A stretch of DNA of 64,000 nucleotides from Marinobacter sp. GTDB taxonomy: Bacteria > Pseudomonadota > Gammaproteobacteria > Pseudomonadales > Oleiphilaceae. The translations under genes were made by a program, and so were the position numbers. Under the pieces are notes generated by a model. That model worked only from the letters and a program-made list of their open reading frames with translations, did no database searches and was not told the DNA's origin. Each line of letters opens with the position of its first letter. The first letter of the stretch is position 1. Shown here piece after piece: positions 18,360 to 27,961 of this stretch. The DNA lies in assembly GCA_014762755.1 (NCBI GenBank), contig JABURI010000172.1:1-64000 (forward strand). The letters are read 5' to 3'.

Positions 18360-20489
18360 ATGATGCATAGACGCAACTATAGAAAAGCTTTTTTTGGAAC
18401 TCTCCTGACCTCCGCCCTTCTTGCAGGCTGCGATGGCAGCTCGTCCAACTTTGACAGATTCCCGGACGTGATTGATAACGGAGGAACGCTCCCCCAGGCG
18501 GATATATCCCCTGCCGTACTTGATAGTGCTGCGTCGTTCCTGGGCGCAGCCACCGGCAAGGAGATACCACTGACAGTGGACTCCGTGATTTTTATCAACT
18601 CGGCCCTCGGCCTGAACGATGTCCCCAATGATCCGCAGAACCTGTTTGGTGATCTGTGGATGGTCGTCCGGGACGCCTACGGCGTGCCGGTTCTCGACGC
18701 TAACGGATGTATGCAACCTATCGCATCCGAAACCATCACCCTCCCGGATGGCACGACCACCGATACGGTGCCCATGGTCCTCGACACGCTGGAAGAGGAG
18801 CCTGTGTGCGCGGTCCTGGAAGGTTATGAGCAGTATACGATCGAGCTGGAAATTGGCCGGCTGAACATGGTTCGCACCATGACCCAGAATCCGACCGTGT
18901 TTGCGCGCGCTCTGGAGGAGGCGATCAAGAACATCAACGCTTCCGAAGCGATCAAGCTTGACCCCGCCGGGCGTCTGATCCTGGTCTCCAGTGACCCGGT
19001 CACCGGTTTACCGGTTGAAAGCACCATCGACTCCCCTCGGGAGAACCTGGCCCTCTACAACGCTCTTCTCAAAGAAGGTCGAATTGCGGGATATGGCCCT
19101 GAGAAACACGAAGGTGGCCAGACTATTGCACCGCAATGGCTCGAGATCCGGGATGACCTGGACCTGGGTGACCTCGCCTATTTGAGGGATGGCACGCCGG
19201 GGCGGGATCACGGCGTCGATTTGCACGAAGGCTATGCGGATCTGTCCCAGACCGTTCACGACCGGCAAATGGACTATGCAACCCAGCTCCTGAGCTACAT
19301 TCAGTATTATGACGACGGCAGCGCTTGTCATTATCGTGATGAGACAGGATACGCCTGGGAGCAGGTATTCGGCCTCGAGGATTACAACGGGGTGAACATC
19401 AACGGCTTCATGACCCATGCGGACGACGCACGGCGCACTATCGTGTTCATGCACGATGTCATCCAGGATATGCCGGAAGCACCCCTACAGACCCTGCCCA
19501 CAGCCGATGGCAGGTTTGACCTGATGCATGCCGCGGCTTCCTTCCTCGGTGGTGCCTCCAACAAGAGTGTGCCGCTGACCATTGACGGCCTGGTGTTCAT
19601 CAATACCGTTCTCGGGCTCAACGAAGGCGTGGATTTCACCAACAAGGGTGAGGTTTTCGGTGACCTGTGGGCACTGGAACGTGATTTGGATGGTGTTCCC
19701 GTCCTCGATGAGAATGGCTGCCCCCAACCTCTCTCAGTTAACGGTGGTTTCGTGCCAATGGTGCTCGACCCGGATTCCGGAGAATGCGTGATCGTCGAAG
19801 GCTATGAGGACGACGTGATCGAACTCGAGCTTGGCCGCCTCAACGTGGTACGGGTGGCGCTGACCAACCCGCGCGTTCTCGATCGGGCTCTGTATGATGT
19901 CATGAATTCCATCAATGCTTCTGTCGGTCTGAAGCTGGACCTTTCCGGTCGGCTCGCCTATGGGGTCGATGAGGGAACCGGTAACGTGACCTATCAAACG
20001 GTCGATTCCCCGCTCGCCGGCCTTTCGCTGTACTGGGCACTGATGCGCTGGGGAAAGCTCGAGGGCACCGTTGAAATCATGCAGGATGGCACATGGACTC
20101 AGGTAGACTTGGCCATCAAGCCGGAACTCGAGCAACAGCTGACCGATGAAGGACTGTTGTTCCTGATGAAAGGCACTGCAGCCTGCCAGGGTAATGCTGC
20201 CGAGTGCGGAGCGAAACGGCTGGCCAGCGGTTACGTGGATTACAGCGCTTTCACCCACACCACCGAAACCATCTATTCAGGTGCCATGGTGGATTTCGTG
20301 GAACGCCAGCCGGACGACCTGAGCTGCGCCTACGGTGACCGTACGGAAGATGTCTGGGTACGGGTGCTGGGTAGTGATGGTTACTCTGGCAGCAATATCG
20401 ATGCCTTCGTGAAGCAGGCCGAGGACACCCGCAACGTCATCCAGTTCATCCACACGGTGATCCAGGATCCACTGCCTGAAGCAATCTGA
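18360..20489 (+). CDS. Lipoprotein of unknown function made of two tandem ~315-residue repeats
   Basis: 709 residues with a lipoprotein signal (lipobox LLAGC, Cys24) and no family I recognise. After a short linker the protein is the same module twice: about 56-371 and about 391-706. Paired landmarks are AASFLGAATGKEIPLTVDSV / AASFLGGASNKSVPLTIDGL, FGDLWMV / FGDLWAL, GYEQYTIELEIGRLN / GYEDDVIELELGRLN, and HDVIQD / HTVIQD. Three cysteines are kept in both copies (Cys117/454, Cys150/476, Cys323/656), suggesting a shared disulfide or metal site; the second copy has two extra (609, 616). It stands alone with its own strong terminator. Probably in the envelope; role unknown. Confidence 0.88.
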   Translation: MMHRRNYRKAFFGTLLTSALLAGCDGSSSNFDRFPDVIDNGGTLPQADISPAVLDSAASFLGAATGKEIPLTVDSVIFINSALGLNDVPNDPQNLFGDLWMVVRDAYGVPVLDANGCMQPIASETITLPDGTTTDTVPMVLDTLEEEPVCAVLEGYEQYTIELEIGRLNMVRTMTQNPTVFARALEEAIKNINASEAIKLDPAGRLILVSSDPVTGLPVESTIDSPRENLALYNALLKEGRIAGYGPEKHEGGQTIAPQWLEIRDDLDLGDLAYLRDGTPGRDHGVDLHEGYADLSQTVHDRQMDYATQLLSYIQYYDDGSACHYRDETGYAWEQVFGLEDYNGVNINGFMTHADDARRTIVFMHDVIQDMPEAPLQTLPTADGRFDLMHAAASFLGGASNKSVPLTIDGLVFINTVLGLNEGVDFTNKGEVFGDLWALERDLDGVPVLDENGCPQPLSVNGGFVPMVLDPDSGECVIVEGYEDDVIELELGRLNVVRVALTNPRVLDRALYDVMNSINASVGLKLDLSGRLAYGVDEGTGNVTYQTVDSPLAGLSLYWALMRWGKLEGTVEIMQDGTWTQVDLAIKPELEQQLTDEGLLFLMKGTAACQGNAAECGAKRLASGYVDYSAFTHTTETIYSGAMVDFVERQPDDLSCAYGDRTEDVWVRVLGSDGYSGSNIDAFVKQAEDTRNVIQFIHTVIQDPLPEAI

Positions 20490-20504
20490 CTTAAATCGGC
20501 CTTC

Positions 20505-20532
20505 AACAAACCCCGCTTCGGCGGGGTTTGTT
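20505..20532 (+). terminator. Rho-independent terminator after the duplicated lipoprotein
   Basis: A hairpin with a 12-bp stem, including CCCCGC / GCGGGG, around a TTCG tetraloop, with A-rich and T-rich outer bases. It begins 16 bp after the lipoprotein stop and can act on both strands, so it probably also ends the convergent diguanylate cyclase transcript that stops at 20575. Confidence 0.93.
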
Positions 20533-20574
20533 TAAAATCACAGGCCTGAATCACGCCCGGTAGGCTGGTGAAGT

Positions 20575-21843
20575 CTACTGCACCATGATGCGATTACGCC
20601 CATGACGCTTCGCCCGGTAGAGCGACCGATCACAGATCGACAGCAACTCGCGAACCGTGACAGCCTGTTCCCTGCAACTGACCACCCCTGCGCTCAAGGT
20701 AACCCGAAAAGCCTGGCGCTCGTCACTGACAAAGCTCTCGGTTTCAATGGCGTGCCTTAAGTCTTCCGCAACCTGTGCCGCATTCTCCAGCGACGTTTGC
20801 GGCATCAGTATGAGAAACTCCTCGCCACCGGTCCGGGCGACCACATCCGATTTCCGGACCCGGTGCTGGATCAACTCCCCGAAACGCTTCAGAACCACAT
20901 CCCCGACCGGATGGCCGTAGGCGTCATTGATTTCTTTGAAGTGGTCCAGATCCACGGCAATGAGAGAAAACTCTCCGCCATATCGATCCTGCTGTACCGC
21001 GGTCTCTTCCAATTTGCGAATGAAGTAACGACGATTGAACAACCCAGTGAGCTCGTCGGTAACGGACAGAGTTTCAAGCTCCAGCTCCAGACGCTTCTCA
21101 TCGTCAATGTCGATCACCATGCCCTGCCAGACCACCTTGCCATCCGGCTCCCGTTCTGGTTCCGCTACGCCCCGAAGCCAACCAGTCAGTCCGTTGTTGA
21201 TGACCCGGTAATCGCATTCCCATTGTTCGAGACTTCTGAATGAGTCAGCAATGGAATCGCGAACCGCCTGAAGATCATCAGAGTGAATATGCTGGAATAG
21301 CAACTCGGCGTCTGAACAGGCCTCTTCCGGGGTAAGACCGAAGAAATCCTCGACCTTCCTGCTCATGTAGGTGAAGTAGCAGCGACCGTCCGGTTCCATG
21401 ACAAAGGTATAGATAATGCCAGGCAGGGACTCCGCCAGTTGCGAAAGCCGGTGCTCGGTGACTTTCTCTTCCGTCACATCGAGATGGGTTCCCATGAGCC
21501 AGCGCGGGTGCTCACCCTCTGTGCCGTTGAGCAACATTCCCCGGGTATGGATGTAGCGCCACTGTCCATCCTTGTGTCGCATACGGATGACACACTCGAA
21601 CTGCGGGCCCTTGCCATCCAGGTATTTCTGCAAGGCTTTCCAGGCCAGCTCAAGATCTGCCGGGTGGCACAGTTGCTCCCAGGTGCCGAAGGTCACCGGA
21701 GCCAGCTCATCCAGGGTATAGCCCAACATCTCCGCCCAACGCTCATTGAAGATGACATCGTTGGTGTCGAGGTTCCATTCCCAGGTACCTGCCCCCGTGC
21801 CATCAAGTATGGCTTTAAGGCGAATTTCCGGAGATAACTGCAT
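20575..21843 (-). CDS. PAS-PAS-GGDEF diguanylate cyclase
   Basis: 422 residues from the ATG at 21843 (AGGGGGAC upstream); the open frame extends 30 codons further without better support. Two PAS domains with PAC tails (about 10-130 and 140-255) precede a GGDEF domain (about 265-420). The active site is GGEEF, with an intact inhibitory RxxD site (RKSD) exactly five residues before it, so product inhibition is expected. There is no membrane segment, so this should be a soluble cyclase sensing an unknown intracellular signal. Confidence 0.92.
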   Translation of the reverse strand: MQLSPEIRLKAILDGTGAGTWEWNLDTNDVIFNERWAEMLGYTLDELAPVTFGTWEQLCHPADLELAWKALQKYLDGKGPQFECVIRMRHKDGQWRYIHTRGMLLNGTEGEHPRWLMGTHLDVTEEKVTEHRLSQLAESLPGIIYTFVMEPDGRCYFTYMSRKVEDFFGLTPEEACSDAELLFQHIHSDDLQAVRDSIADSFRSLEQWECDYRVINNGLTGWLRGVAEPEREPDGKVVWQGMVIDIDDEKRLELELETLSVTDELTGLFNRRYFIRKLEETAVQQDRYGGEFSLIAVDLDHFKEINDAYGHPVGDVVLKRFGELIQHRVRKSDVVARTGGEEFLILMPQTSLENAAQVAEDLRHAIETESFVSDERQAFRVTLSAGVVSCREQAVTVRELLSICDRSLYRAKRHGRNRIMVQ

Positions 21844-21979
21844 CCCTGTCCCCCTGACCTGGCATTCCCGGCCGGCCCAACGCTCCCCGACACCAACCCG
21901 CGGACGCGATCCGACGACCTGAAGACCGAACAAACATTCAGACTATTAAGTGTAGCTGAAAACGGGAGACACAGAGGAA

Positions 21980-24844
21980 CTACGCGGGGCTCAGCCGGCA
22001 CGCGGCATACTTGAACTCCGGGATCTTCCCGTCCGGGTCCAGCGCCGGGTTGGTGAGCAGGTTGGCGGCCGCCTCCGTGAAGGCGAAGGGTACGAACACC
22101 ATGCCCTCGGGCATGGCCTGATCGGCCCGCGCCGTCAGGGTGATGCTGCCGCGCCGGGTCGCAATATGAATTGCGTCTCCCGATGTTACGCCCAGGCGCG
22201 CCAACTCCCCTGGCGCCAGAAACGCAGCGGCCTCGGGCTCCCGCTCATCCAGCACCCGGCTGCGGCGGGTCATGGCGCCGGTGTGCCAGTGTTCAAGCAG
22301 TCGCCCGGTAGTCAGCACGGTGGGATAATCCTCATCCACCGGCTCGTCCGGGGGCAGCGGCCGGGTCGGCGAAAATCTGGCCCGGCCCCCGGCGCGAGGA
22401 AAGGCATCGGAGAAGACAACATCCTGCCCCGGCGCGTCGTCCGCAGCACAGGGATAGGTCACGGAACCTTCGCGTTCCAGGCGGGACCAGGAGATATGAT
22501 CGAGTGAGTGCATGCCTTGTTTCATCTCGGCAAACACCTGCTCGGGGCCCGCGTAGTTCCACCCCAGCCCGAAGCGCCGGGCCATTTCCTGAATAATCCA
22601 CCAGTCGGGCTTTGCCTCCCCCGGCGGCGCCAGCGCGGCACGGCCCATCTGCACTTGCCGGTTGGTGTTCGTGACCGTACCGGATTTCTCCGGCCAGGCG
22701 GCGGCAGGCAGGATGACGTCAGCAAACTGGGCGGTTTCCGTGACAAACAGGTCCTGGACCACCAGATGCTCCAGGGCAGCGAGGGCGGCCCGGGCGTGGG
22801 TCAGGTCTGGATCGGACATTGCGGGGTTCTCACCGAGGATGTACATGCCCCTGATCGTCCCTGCCTGAATGGCGCCCATGATCTCCACAACGGTAAGCCC
22901 CGGCTCCGGATCGAGCCTGGCGCCCCAGAGTTCTTCAAATGCTGCGCGCAGCTGGGCATTCCCCACCGGTTGGTAGTCGGGCAGAACCATGGGGATCAGA
23001 CCGGCGTCAGAGGCACCCTGCACGTTATTCTGCCCCCTCAGAGGATGCAGGCCGGTCCCGGGCCGGCCTGTGTGGCCGCACGCCAGAGCCAGTGAGATCA
23101 AGCAGCGGGCGTTATCCGTGCCATGCACATGCTGGGATATCCCCATACCCCAGAAGATCATCGCCCTGTCCGCGCCGGCATAGGCGCGGGCTATCTCGCG
23201 AATGAGCTCAGGAGCAACGCCGCACTGTGGACTCATCGCCTCCGGGGTCATGTCCGCAACACTCGCTGCCAGCGCCGCGAAGCCCTCGGTGTGGGCATCA
23301 ATATAGGTTCGGTCATACAGGCCCTCGTCGACGATCACGTGGAGCATGGCGTTGAACAGTGCCACGTCGCCGGCCGGTGAGAAGCGCAGACTGCGCCAGG
23401 CATAGGCGTCCAGCGCCTGGCCCCGGGGGTCGATGATGATCAGTTTGGTGCCGTTTCGCGCCGCCTGCTTGAAGTAGGTGGCGGCCACCGGGTGGTTAAC
23501 CGCCGGGTTGCAGCCGGTGAGGATCACGACATCCGCCTGAAGCGCCTGCATGAACGAAGCGGTCACTGCCCCCGAGCCCAGGCACTCCATCAACGCTGCT
23601 ACGGAGCTGGCGTGGCAGAGCCGTGTACAGTGATCAACATTGTTCGAGCCAAAACCGGTGCGAACCAGTTTCTGGAACAACCAGGCCTCTTCGTTGGAAC
23701 ACTTGGCGCTGCCAAAGCCCGCGAGCGCACTTGGGCCGTGCCTCGCTTTGAGTTGTGTCAATCCGGTTGCAGCCAGATCCAGTGCTTCTTCCCAGCTCGC
23801 CTCGCGGAAATGGCTCAAGGGGGAGGCCGGGTCAAACTCGGGGTCGAGCCCCTTGGGCACGCCTTCCCGGCGGATCAGCGGACGGGTCAGCCGCGCCGGG
23901 TGTGAGGGATAATCGAAGCCGAAGCGGCCTTTGACGCAGAGCCGGCCCTGGTTTGACGGCCCGTCCCTACCTTCCACGAAAAGAATGCGACCCGGGTTCT
24001 CGCCCGTCAGGGAAGGCTCGTCTTTGACGTGATAGGTAAGCTGGCAGCCCACCCCGCAATAGGGACAAACGGAATCCACGGTGCGATCGGCCATGGCGGA
24101 GTCTCCGCGGCCCTGTTCGTCCACAAGCGTTGCGGGCATGAGCGCCCCCGTCGGGCAGGCCTGCACGCACTCACCGCAGGCAACGCAGGTGCTGTCTCCC
24201 ATCGGGTCATCGAAGTCGAAGACAACCTTCGACGCGGCGCCGCGATGTGCCAGCCCGATCACGTCGTTGCCCTGCACCTCACGACAGGCCCGCTCGCATA
24301 AGCCGCAAGTGATGCAGGCATCCAGGTTGACGCTCATGGCAGAATGAGTACCGTCGTGCCCCCGGGCGTGGGGCAACGCATCGGACCGCGCCGCGACGTG
24401 GTGAACAGTGGGCTCATCACGTTCTGAACGGGCCGGGAGCCGCTGACGCACGGCACTGGCATCGATGGCCAGCTCATCCGCTGTTTGCCACAGGTGGCTG
24501 GCGCGGTCGGGACTGTTCGGCCGTTCAGTCTGGTCGGCCAGCAGCAATTCCAGCACAGCTTTGCGGGCCGCCTGAACACGGTCGGAACCGGCACTACGGA
24601 CAACCATACCCGGCGCCGCCTTGCGGATACAGCTCGCGGCCAGCACTCGCTCCCCTTCCACTTCCACCATGCAGGCCCGGCAATTGCCATCGGCCCGGTA
24701 ACCTGGCGCGTCTTTGAAGCACAGGTGCGGGATGGTCTCGCCGGCACGCCTGGCAACCTGCCATAGGGTTTCCCCGGGAAAGGCCTGCACTTCAACGTCG
24801 TCCAGTGTCAGAGTAAAGCTGGTGTCGGCATCGCTCATGACCAT
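21980..24844 (-). CDS. NAD-dependent formate dehydrogenase, catalytic alpha subunit (molybdenum/tungsten bis-MGD)
   Basis: 954 residues. In order: a ferredoxin-type [2Fe-2S] domain (CFKDAPGYRADGNCRAC), a NuoG-like cluster region, two [4Fe-4S] sites (CITCGLCERAC and CVACGECVQAC), the cluster of the catalytic part (VCPYCGVGC ... CVKG), then the bis-MGD domains. The active-site Cys-His pair is in CTRLCHASSVAAL; Cys rather than Sec is the metal ligand. It oxidises formate to CO2 and passes electrons to the FMN/NAD subunit encoded 13 bp upstream. ATG 24844 follows GGGAGG; ATG 24838 is an alternative. Confidence 0.93.
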   Translation of the reverse strand: MVMSDADTSFTLTLDDVEVQAFPGETLWQVARRAGETIPHLCFKDAPGYRADGNCRACMVEVEGERVLAASCIRKAAPGMVVRSAGSDRVQAARKAVLELLLADQTERPNSPDRASHLWQTADELAIDASAVRQRLPARSERDEPTVHHVAARSDALPHARGHDGTHSAMSVNLDACITCGLCERACREVQGNDVIGLAHRGAASKVVFDFDDPMGDSTCVACGECVQACPTGALMPATLVDEQGRGDSAMADRTVDSVCPYCGVGCQLTYHVKDEPSLTGENPGRILFVEGRDGPSNQGRLCVKGRFGFDYPSHPARLTRPLIRREGVPKGLDPEFDPASPLSHFREASWEEALDLAATGLTQLKARHGPSALAGFGSAKCSNEEAWLFQKLVRTGFGSNNVDHCTRLCHASSVAALMECLGSGAVTASFMQALQADVVILTGCNPAVNHPVAATYFKQAARNGTKLIIIDPRGQALDAYAWRSLRFSPAGDVALFNAMLHVIVDEGLYDRTYIDAHTEGFAALAASVADMTPEAMSPQCGVAPELIREIARAYAGADRAMIFWGMGISQHVHGTDNARCLISLALACGHTGRPGTGLHPLRGQNNVQGASDAGLIPMVLPDYQPVGNAQLRAAFEELWGARLDPEPGLTVVEIMGAIQAGTIRGMYILGENPAMSDPDLTHARAALAALEHLVVQDLFVTETAQFADVILPAAAWPEKSGTVTNTNRQVQMGRAALAPPGEAKPDWWIIQEMARRFGLGWNYAGPEQVFAEMKQGMHSLDHISWSRLEREGSVTYPCAADDAPGQDVVFSDAFPRAGGRARFSPTRPLPPDEPVDEDYPTVLTTGRLLEHWHTGAMTRRSRVLDEREPEAAAFLAPGELARLGVTSGDAIHIATRRGSITLTARADQAMPEGMVFVPFAFTEAAANLLTNPALDPDGKIPEFKYAACRLSPA

Positions 24845-24857
24845 TGTCTCCCTCCCC

Positions 24858-26573
24858 TTACCCCTTGGCGATCAGATTTCGGCTGGCGAGTTCTCCGCGA
24901 AAATCTCGCAACAGGCTCTGCACCGGGTTGGATGCCGCCTGACCTAGACCGCATATGGAGGCATCCGCCATTACACCGGCCAGTTGCTGGAGTGTCTCCT
25001 CATCCCAGGTCTTGCGCTCCAGCAACGTCAGCATTTTCTCGGTACCAACCCGGCAGGGGGTGCACTGTCCGCAGGACTCATCGGCGAAGAAACCCAAAAG
25101 ACTGGAGGCCGCAGCGGGCAAATCGTCCTGATCGGACAGAACGATCACCGCGGCAGAGCCGATAAAGCAGCCGTGTTCCTGCAGCGTATCGAAATCGAGG
25201 GGAATGTCGGCTTTGCTGCCGGGCAGTATCCCGCCTGATGCCCCGCCGGGCAGATAGGCCAGCAGACGATGGCCTTCGGCCATACCGCCGCAATATTCCG
25301 CAATCAACTCATTCAGGGTGATCCCCGCGGGAGCCAGGTGCATGCCGGGTCGGGCGACTCGCCCGGAAACCGAAAAGCTGCGAAGGCCACGACGACCATT
25401 CCGCCCCTGGCTGGAGAACCACTCGGCGCCCTGGGCGTAAATGCGCGGGATCCAGTAAACTGTCTCCACATTGTTGACCAGGGTCGGCCGGCCGAATAGC
25501 CCCTTTTGAGCCACGAAAGGCGGTCGGTGGCGCGGCTTGCCGGGTTTGCCCTCCAGGGACTCGATCAGTGCGGATTCTTCACCGCAGATATAAGCGCCTG
25601 CGCCGCGTCGGAGAATCACGAAGCCCGGCTCGACAATTCCGGCGGCTTCAAGCTCGGCAATGGCCGCGGTCAGAACCTTGTGCAGGCCGGGGTACTCGTC
25701 CCGTAGATAGATGTAGAGGGCCTGTGCCTCGACAGCCCAGGCGCTGACCAGAGCGCCCTCCAGGCATCGGTGGGGTTCAACTTCCAGGTAAAAACGGTCC
25801 TTGAAGGTGCCCGGCTCGCCTTCGTCGGCGTTGATCACCGCGTAGCGTGGCCCCTCCTCAGCCCGCACCGCCTGCCATTTTCGGAAGGTGGGAAATCCGG
25901 CGCCCCCCAGACCGCGCAGGCCGGCGAGTTCGAGTTCCTTCGCGAGCGAATCGACACACGCCCGGCCTTCCCGGCAATCCATCAGCAGTTGATAACCGCC
26001 TGCCGAGCGATACTCGTTCAGACCTTGCCAGCGAATCTCCTCTGGCTCAATCTGCCCGTGCTCAATCGCAGCGACCACGTTCCGGACGTTGGCGTATCGC
26101 ACATAATGACGTCCCACGGCCACCACGGGCGCTGTGTCACACCGCCCCATGCAGGGGGCGCGCAGCACCCGCACCCGTTCAGGATCAGCCCCGGCTGCCA
26201 GAGCCTGATGCAGCGACTCTGCCCCGGCCAGTTGGCATGAAAGCGAGTCGCATACCCGCAGGGTTATCTCGGGCGGTGGCGTCTGCTCGTCGTGAATAAC
26301 GTCGAAATGGGCGTAGAAGGTGGCGGTTTCATAAATGGCGGCCATGGGCAGATTCATGAAAGAAGCCAGGGCCCGGAGGCGGGACATGGAGAGGTGCCCG
26401 TAGGTGTCCTGCAGTGCATGCAGGTGCTCGATCAGGCGATCACGGTGGCGCAAGGTCGGATCGTTACGCTCGTCCCCGATCAGATCCCGCAGCTCCGCCA
26501 GTACGTCGGGCTCCAGTTGGCGCCCACGAAGCGAAGAGCGCCGGGGTTTTACCTTCTTTTCGTCTGTTCTCAT
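24858..26573 (-). CDS. Formate dehydrogenase beta subunit, NuoE-NuoF fusion (FMN, NAD-reducing)
   Basis: 571 residues. The first ~160 are a NuoE/FdsG-like thioredoxin-fold [2Fe-2S] domain (CDSLSC and APCMGRC), fused to a NuoF-like part with FMN/NAD motifs (GLRGLGGAGFPTFRKW, GAGAYICGEESALI) and the [4Fe-4S] ligands ESCGQCTPCRVG ... CGLG. Separate FdsG and FdsB subunits are the commoner design; this fusion and its length match the heterodimeric FDH1 type known from Methylobacterium, which is a tungsten enzyme. The start is ATG 26573; an upstream frame to 26600 is not supported. No fdhD, fdsC or fdsD gene is nearby. Confidence 0.92.
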   Translation of the reverse strand: MRTDEKKVKPRRSSLRGRQLEPDVLAELRDLIGDERNDPTLRHRDRLIEHLHALQDTYGHLSMSRLRALASFMNLPMAAIYETATFYAHFDVIHDEQTPPPEITLRVCDSLSCQLAGAESLHQALAAGADPERVRVLRAPCMGRCDTAPVVAVGRHYVRYANVRNVVAAIEHGQIEPEEIRWQGLNEYRSAGGYQLLMDCREGRACVDSLAKELELAGLRGLGGAGFPTFRKWQAVRAEEGPRYAVINADEGEPGTFKDRFYLEVEPHRCLEGALVSAWAVEAQALYIYLRDEYPGLHKVLTAAIAELEAAGIVEPGFVILRRGAGAYICGEESALIESLEGKPGKPRHRPPFVAQKGLFGRPTLVNNVETVYWIPRIYAQGAEWFSSQGRNGRRGLRSFSVSGRVARPGMHLAPAGITLNELIAEYCGGMAEGHRLLAYLPGGASGGILPGSKADIPLDFDTLQEHGCFIGSAAVIVLSDQDDLPAAASSLLGFFADESCGQCTPCRVGTEKMLTLLERKTWDEETLQQLAGVMADASICGLGQAASNPVQSLLRDFRGELASRNLIAKG

Positions 26574-26746
26574 TGTTTTTGACCAGGCCCCGAAGTACAC
26601 AAAAGACAGCCTTGTTGGCTGGCCTGACTATTTACAAGTCATTGAAGCATATCAGGGTATGATGCCACCAGCGGATCGTGAATTGGTCAGACAGGAAGAT
26701 GACCCTGGCCCGAGATCTTCAGGTGATGGGAGCTGAAAAGAAATAA

Positions 26747-26820
26747 TGGAGGCGCGGGTCGGAATCGAACCGGCGTACACGGAGTTGCAGTCCGCTGCAT
26801 AACCACTCTGCCACCGCGCC
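26747..26820 (-). tRNA. tRNA-Cys (anticodon GCA)
   Basis: On the minus strand the sequence folds as a 74-nt cloverleaf: 7-bp acceptor GGCGCGG/CCGCGCC, D arm, anticodon loop CTGCAAC (GCA) on stem GCGGA/TCCGT, T arm with GGTTCGAATCC, and encoded CCA. It lies about 95 bp downstream of tRNA-Gly on the same strand. Confidence 0.96.
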
Positions 26821-26915
26821 GGGAAAAGTCCGTGGAGATCGAGGACTTTCATGCTCTCAGGTGGGCTGTGAGAGACTTGGGTTTTGATTTCCAACCGGCG
26901 AAACCGGAGAGAAAT

Positions 26916-26991
26916 TGGAGCGGGAAACGAGATTCGAACTCGCGACCCCAACCTTGGCAAGGTTGTGCTCTACCAACTGAGCTATTCCCGC
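26916..26991 (-). tRNA. tRNA-Gly (anticodon GCC)
   Basis: A 76-nt minus-strand cloverleaf: acceptor GCGGGAA paired with TTCCCGC, D arm TAGCTCAGTTGGTAGAGC, anticodon loop TTGCCAA (GCC), T arm GCGAGTTCGAATCTCGT, encoded CCA. It is presumably co-transcribed with the tRNA-Cys that follows. Confidence 0.97.
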
Positions 26992-27175
26992 TCTGCGTTC
27001 TGAGGCATTGCCTCGTCAACGGTTGCGTATTCTACGGATTACGGTTCCGGCGTCAATACCTTTTTTCAAGTTTCTGTTTTATAGGGAATTGTTGGTCAAA
27101 GTTTGTTCGCCGGGCTGCTCCTGAAAGCCAGCACGGCGCACAATCAACTACGATGAATATGGAGCCGGAAAAGCC

Positions 27176-27961
27176 TCAAAGGGTATCGAAAAAGGCTTTG
27201 GCCCCTCCAGCCATGAAGTAATAGTTCTGCACTCCCCGGGCTTCGAGCAAGTATTGCAGCCACTGCACCTGCTTGCCCACTGCATCGTAGATCAACAAGG
27301 GCCTGGTGTGATCGGTCCGTTCAGCAAGCAGTCGGTCCCATTTTTCCCGATTGTCGAACGGGATTCGCTTCTCCCACCCCATGAACAGCGCCAGCCCGGC
27401 ACGTTCCTTGGAGTCCCGGGCATCAACCGCAAAGCCGGCTGCCTGGAGTTCAAGGCCGAACTGGTCCGGCGGCAACAGATGGGCCTCGAATTTTTCTTTG
27501 GTGAGCAGCTTCCCGGCATCGTCCAGCGGCTGCCCAAGCAGGACTGTTCGGTCCGGATTTGCGCGCGCCCAATCAAAGATTCCGGCATCGAATGACCTCG
27601 GCGCCACAGGGCTCTGGTGCTCGACTTTCACCACCGCCCGGTAGGATTTCTCACAGGTGCGGCCATTACAGTAGAACACCAGCGGTTTACCGGTCTCAGC
27701 CTCCAGGCTGGCGACCCGACTGGCAAAGTCGCGGTCCGATAGCGCAATGTGGTGGGCACCGGCTATGTGAAGCGTGTCGTATTCGAAACGAGAGCGAACG
27801 TCGATCACGGTCAGCTTGTCCAGCTGGTCACGCAGCTGATTCAGTTCGATGATGGGAACAGAGGGGTAGAGTTTTCTTCCGGGAAATCCTTCATCTGCTT
27901 GCAGAAGCCCGGAGATCAACAGAAGTATGCATAAAACCACAGGTTGCTGTAGCTTGATCAT
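27176..27961 (-). CDS. Exported tandem rhodanese-like protein
   Basis: 261 residues with a cleavable signal peptide (hydrophobic core VVLCILLLISGLL, cut near LQA). Two rhodanese folds follow. The first (about 35-125) has an active loop CNGRTC after FY, consistent with persulfide chemistry. The second (about 165-258) ends LLIYDAVGKQVQWLQYLLEA and has no Cys in the catalytic loop, so it is probably structural or a binding domain. Expected location is the periplasm. It stands alone on its strand, some 185 bp upstream of the tRNA-Gly 5' end. Confidence 0.83.
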   Translation of the reverse strand: MIKLQQPVVLCILLLISGLLQADEGFPGRKLYPSVPIIELNQLRDQLDKLTVIDVRSRFEYDTLHIAGAHHIALSDRDFASRVASLEAETGKPLVFYCNGRTCEKSYRAVVKVEHQSPVAPRSFDAGIFDWARANPDRTVLLGQPLDDAGKLLTKEKFEAHLLPPDQFGLELQAAGFAVDARDSKERAGLALFMGWEKRIPFDNREKWDRLLAERTDHTRPLLIYDAVGKQVQWLQYLLEARGVQNYYFMAGGAKAFFDTL

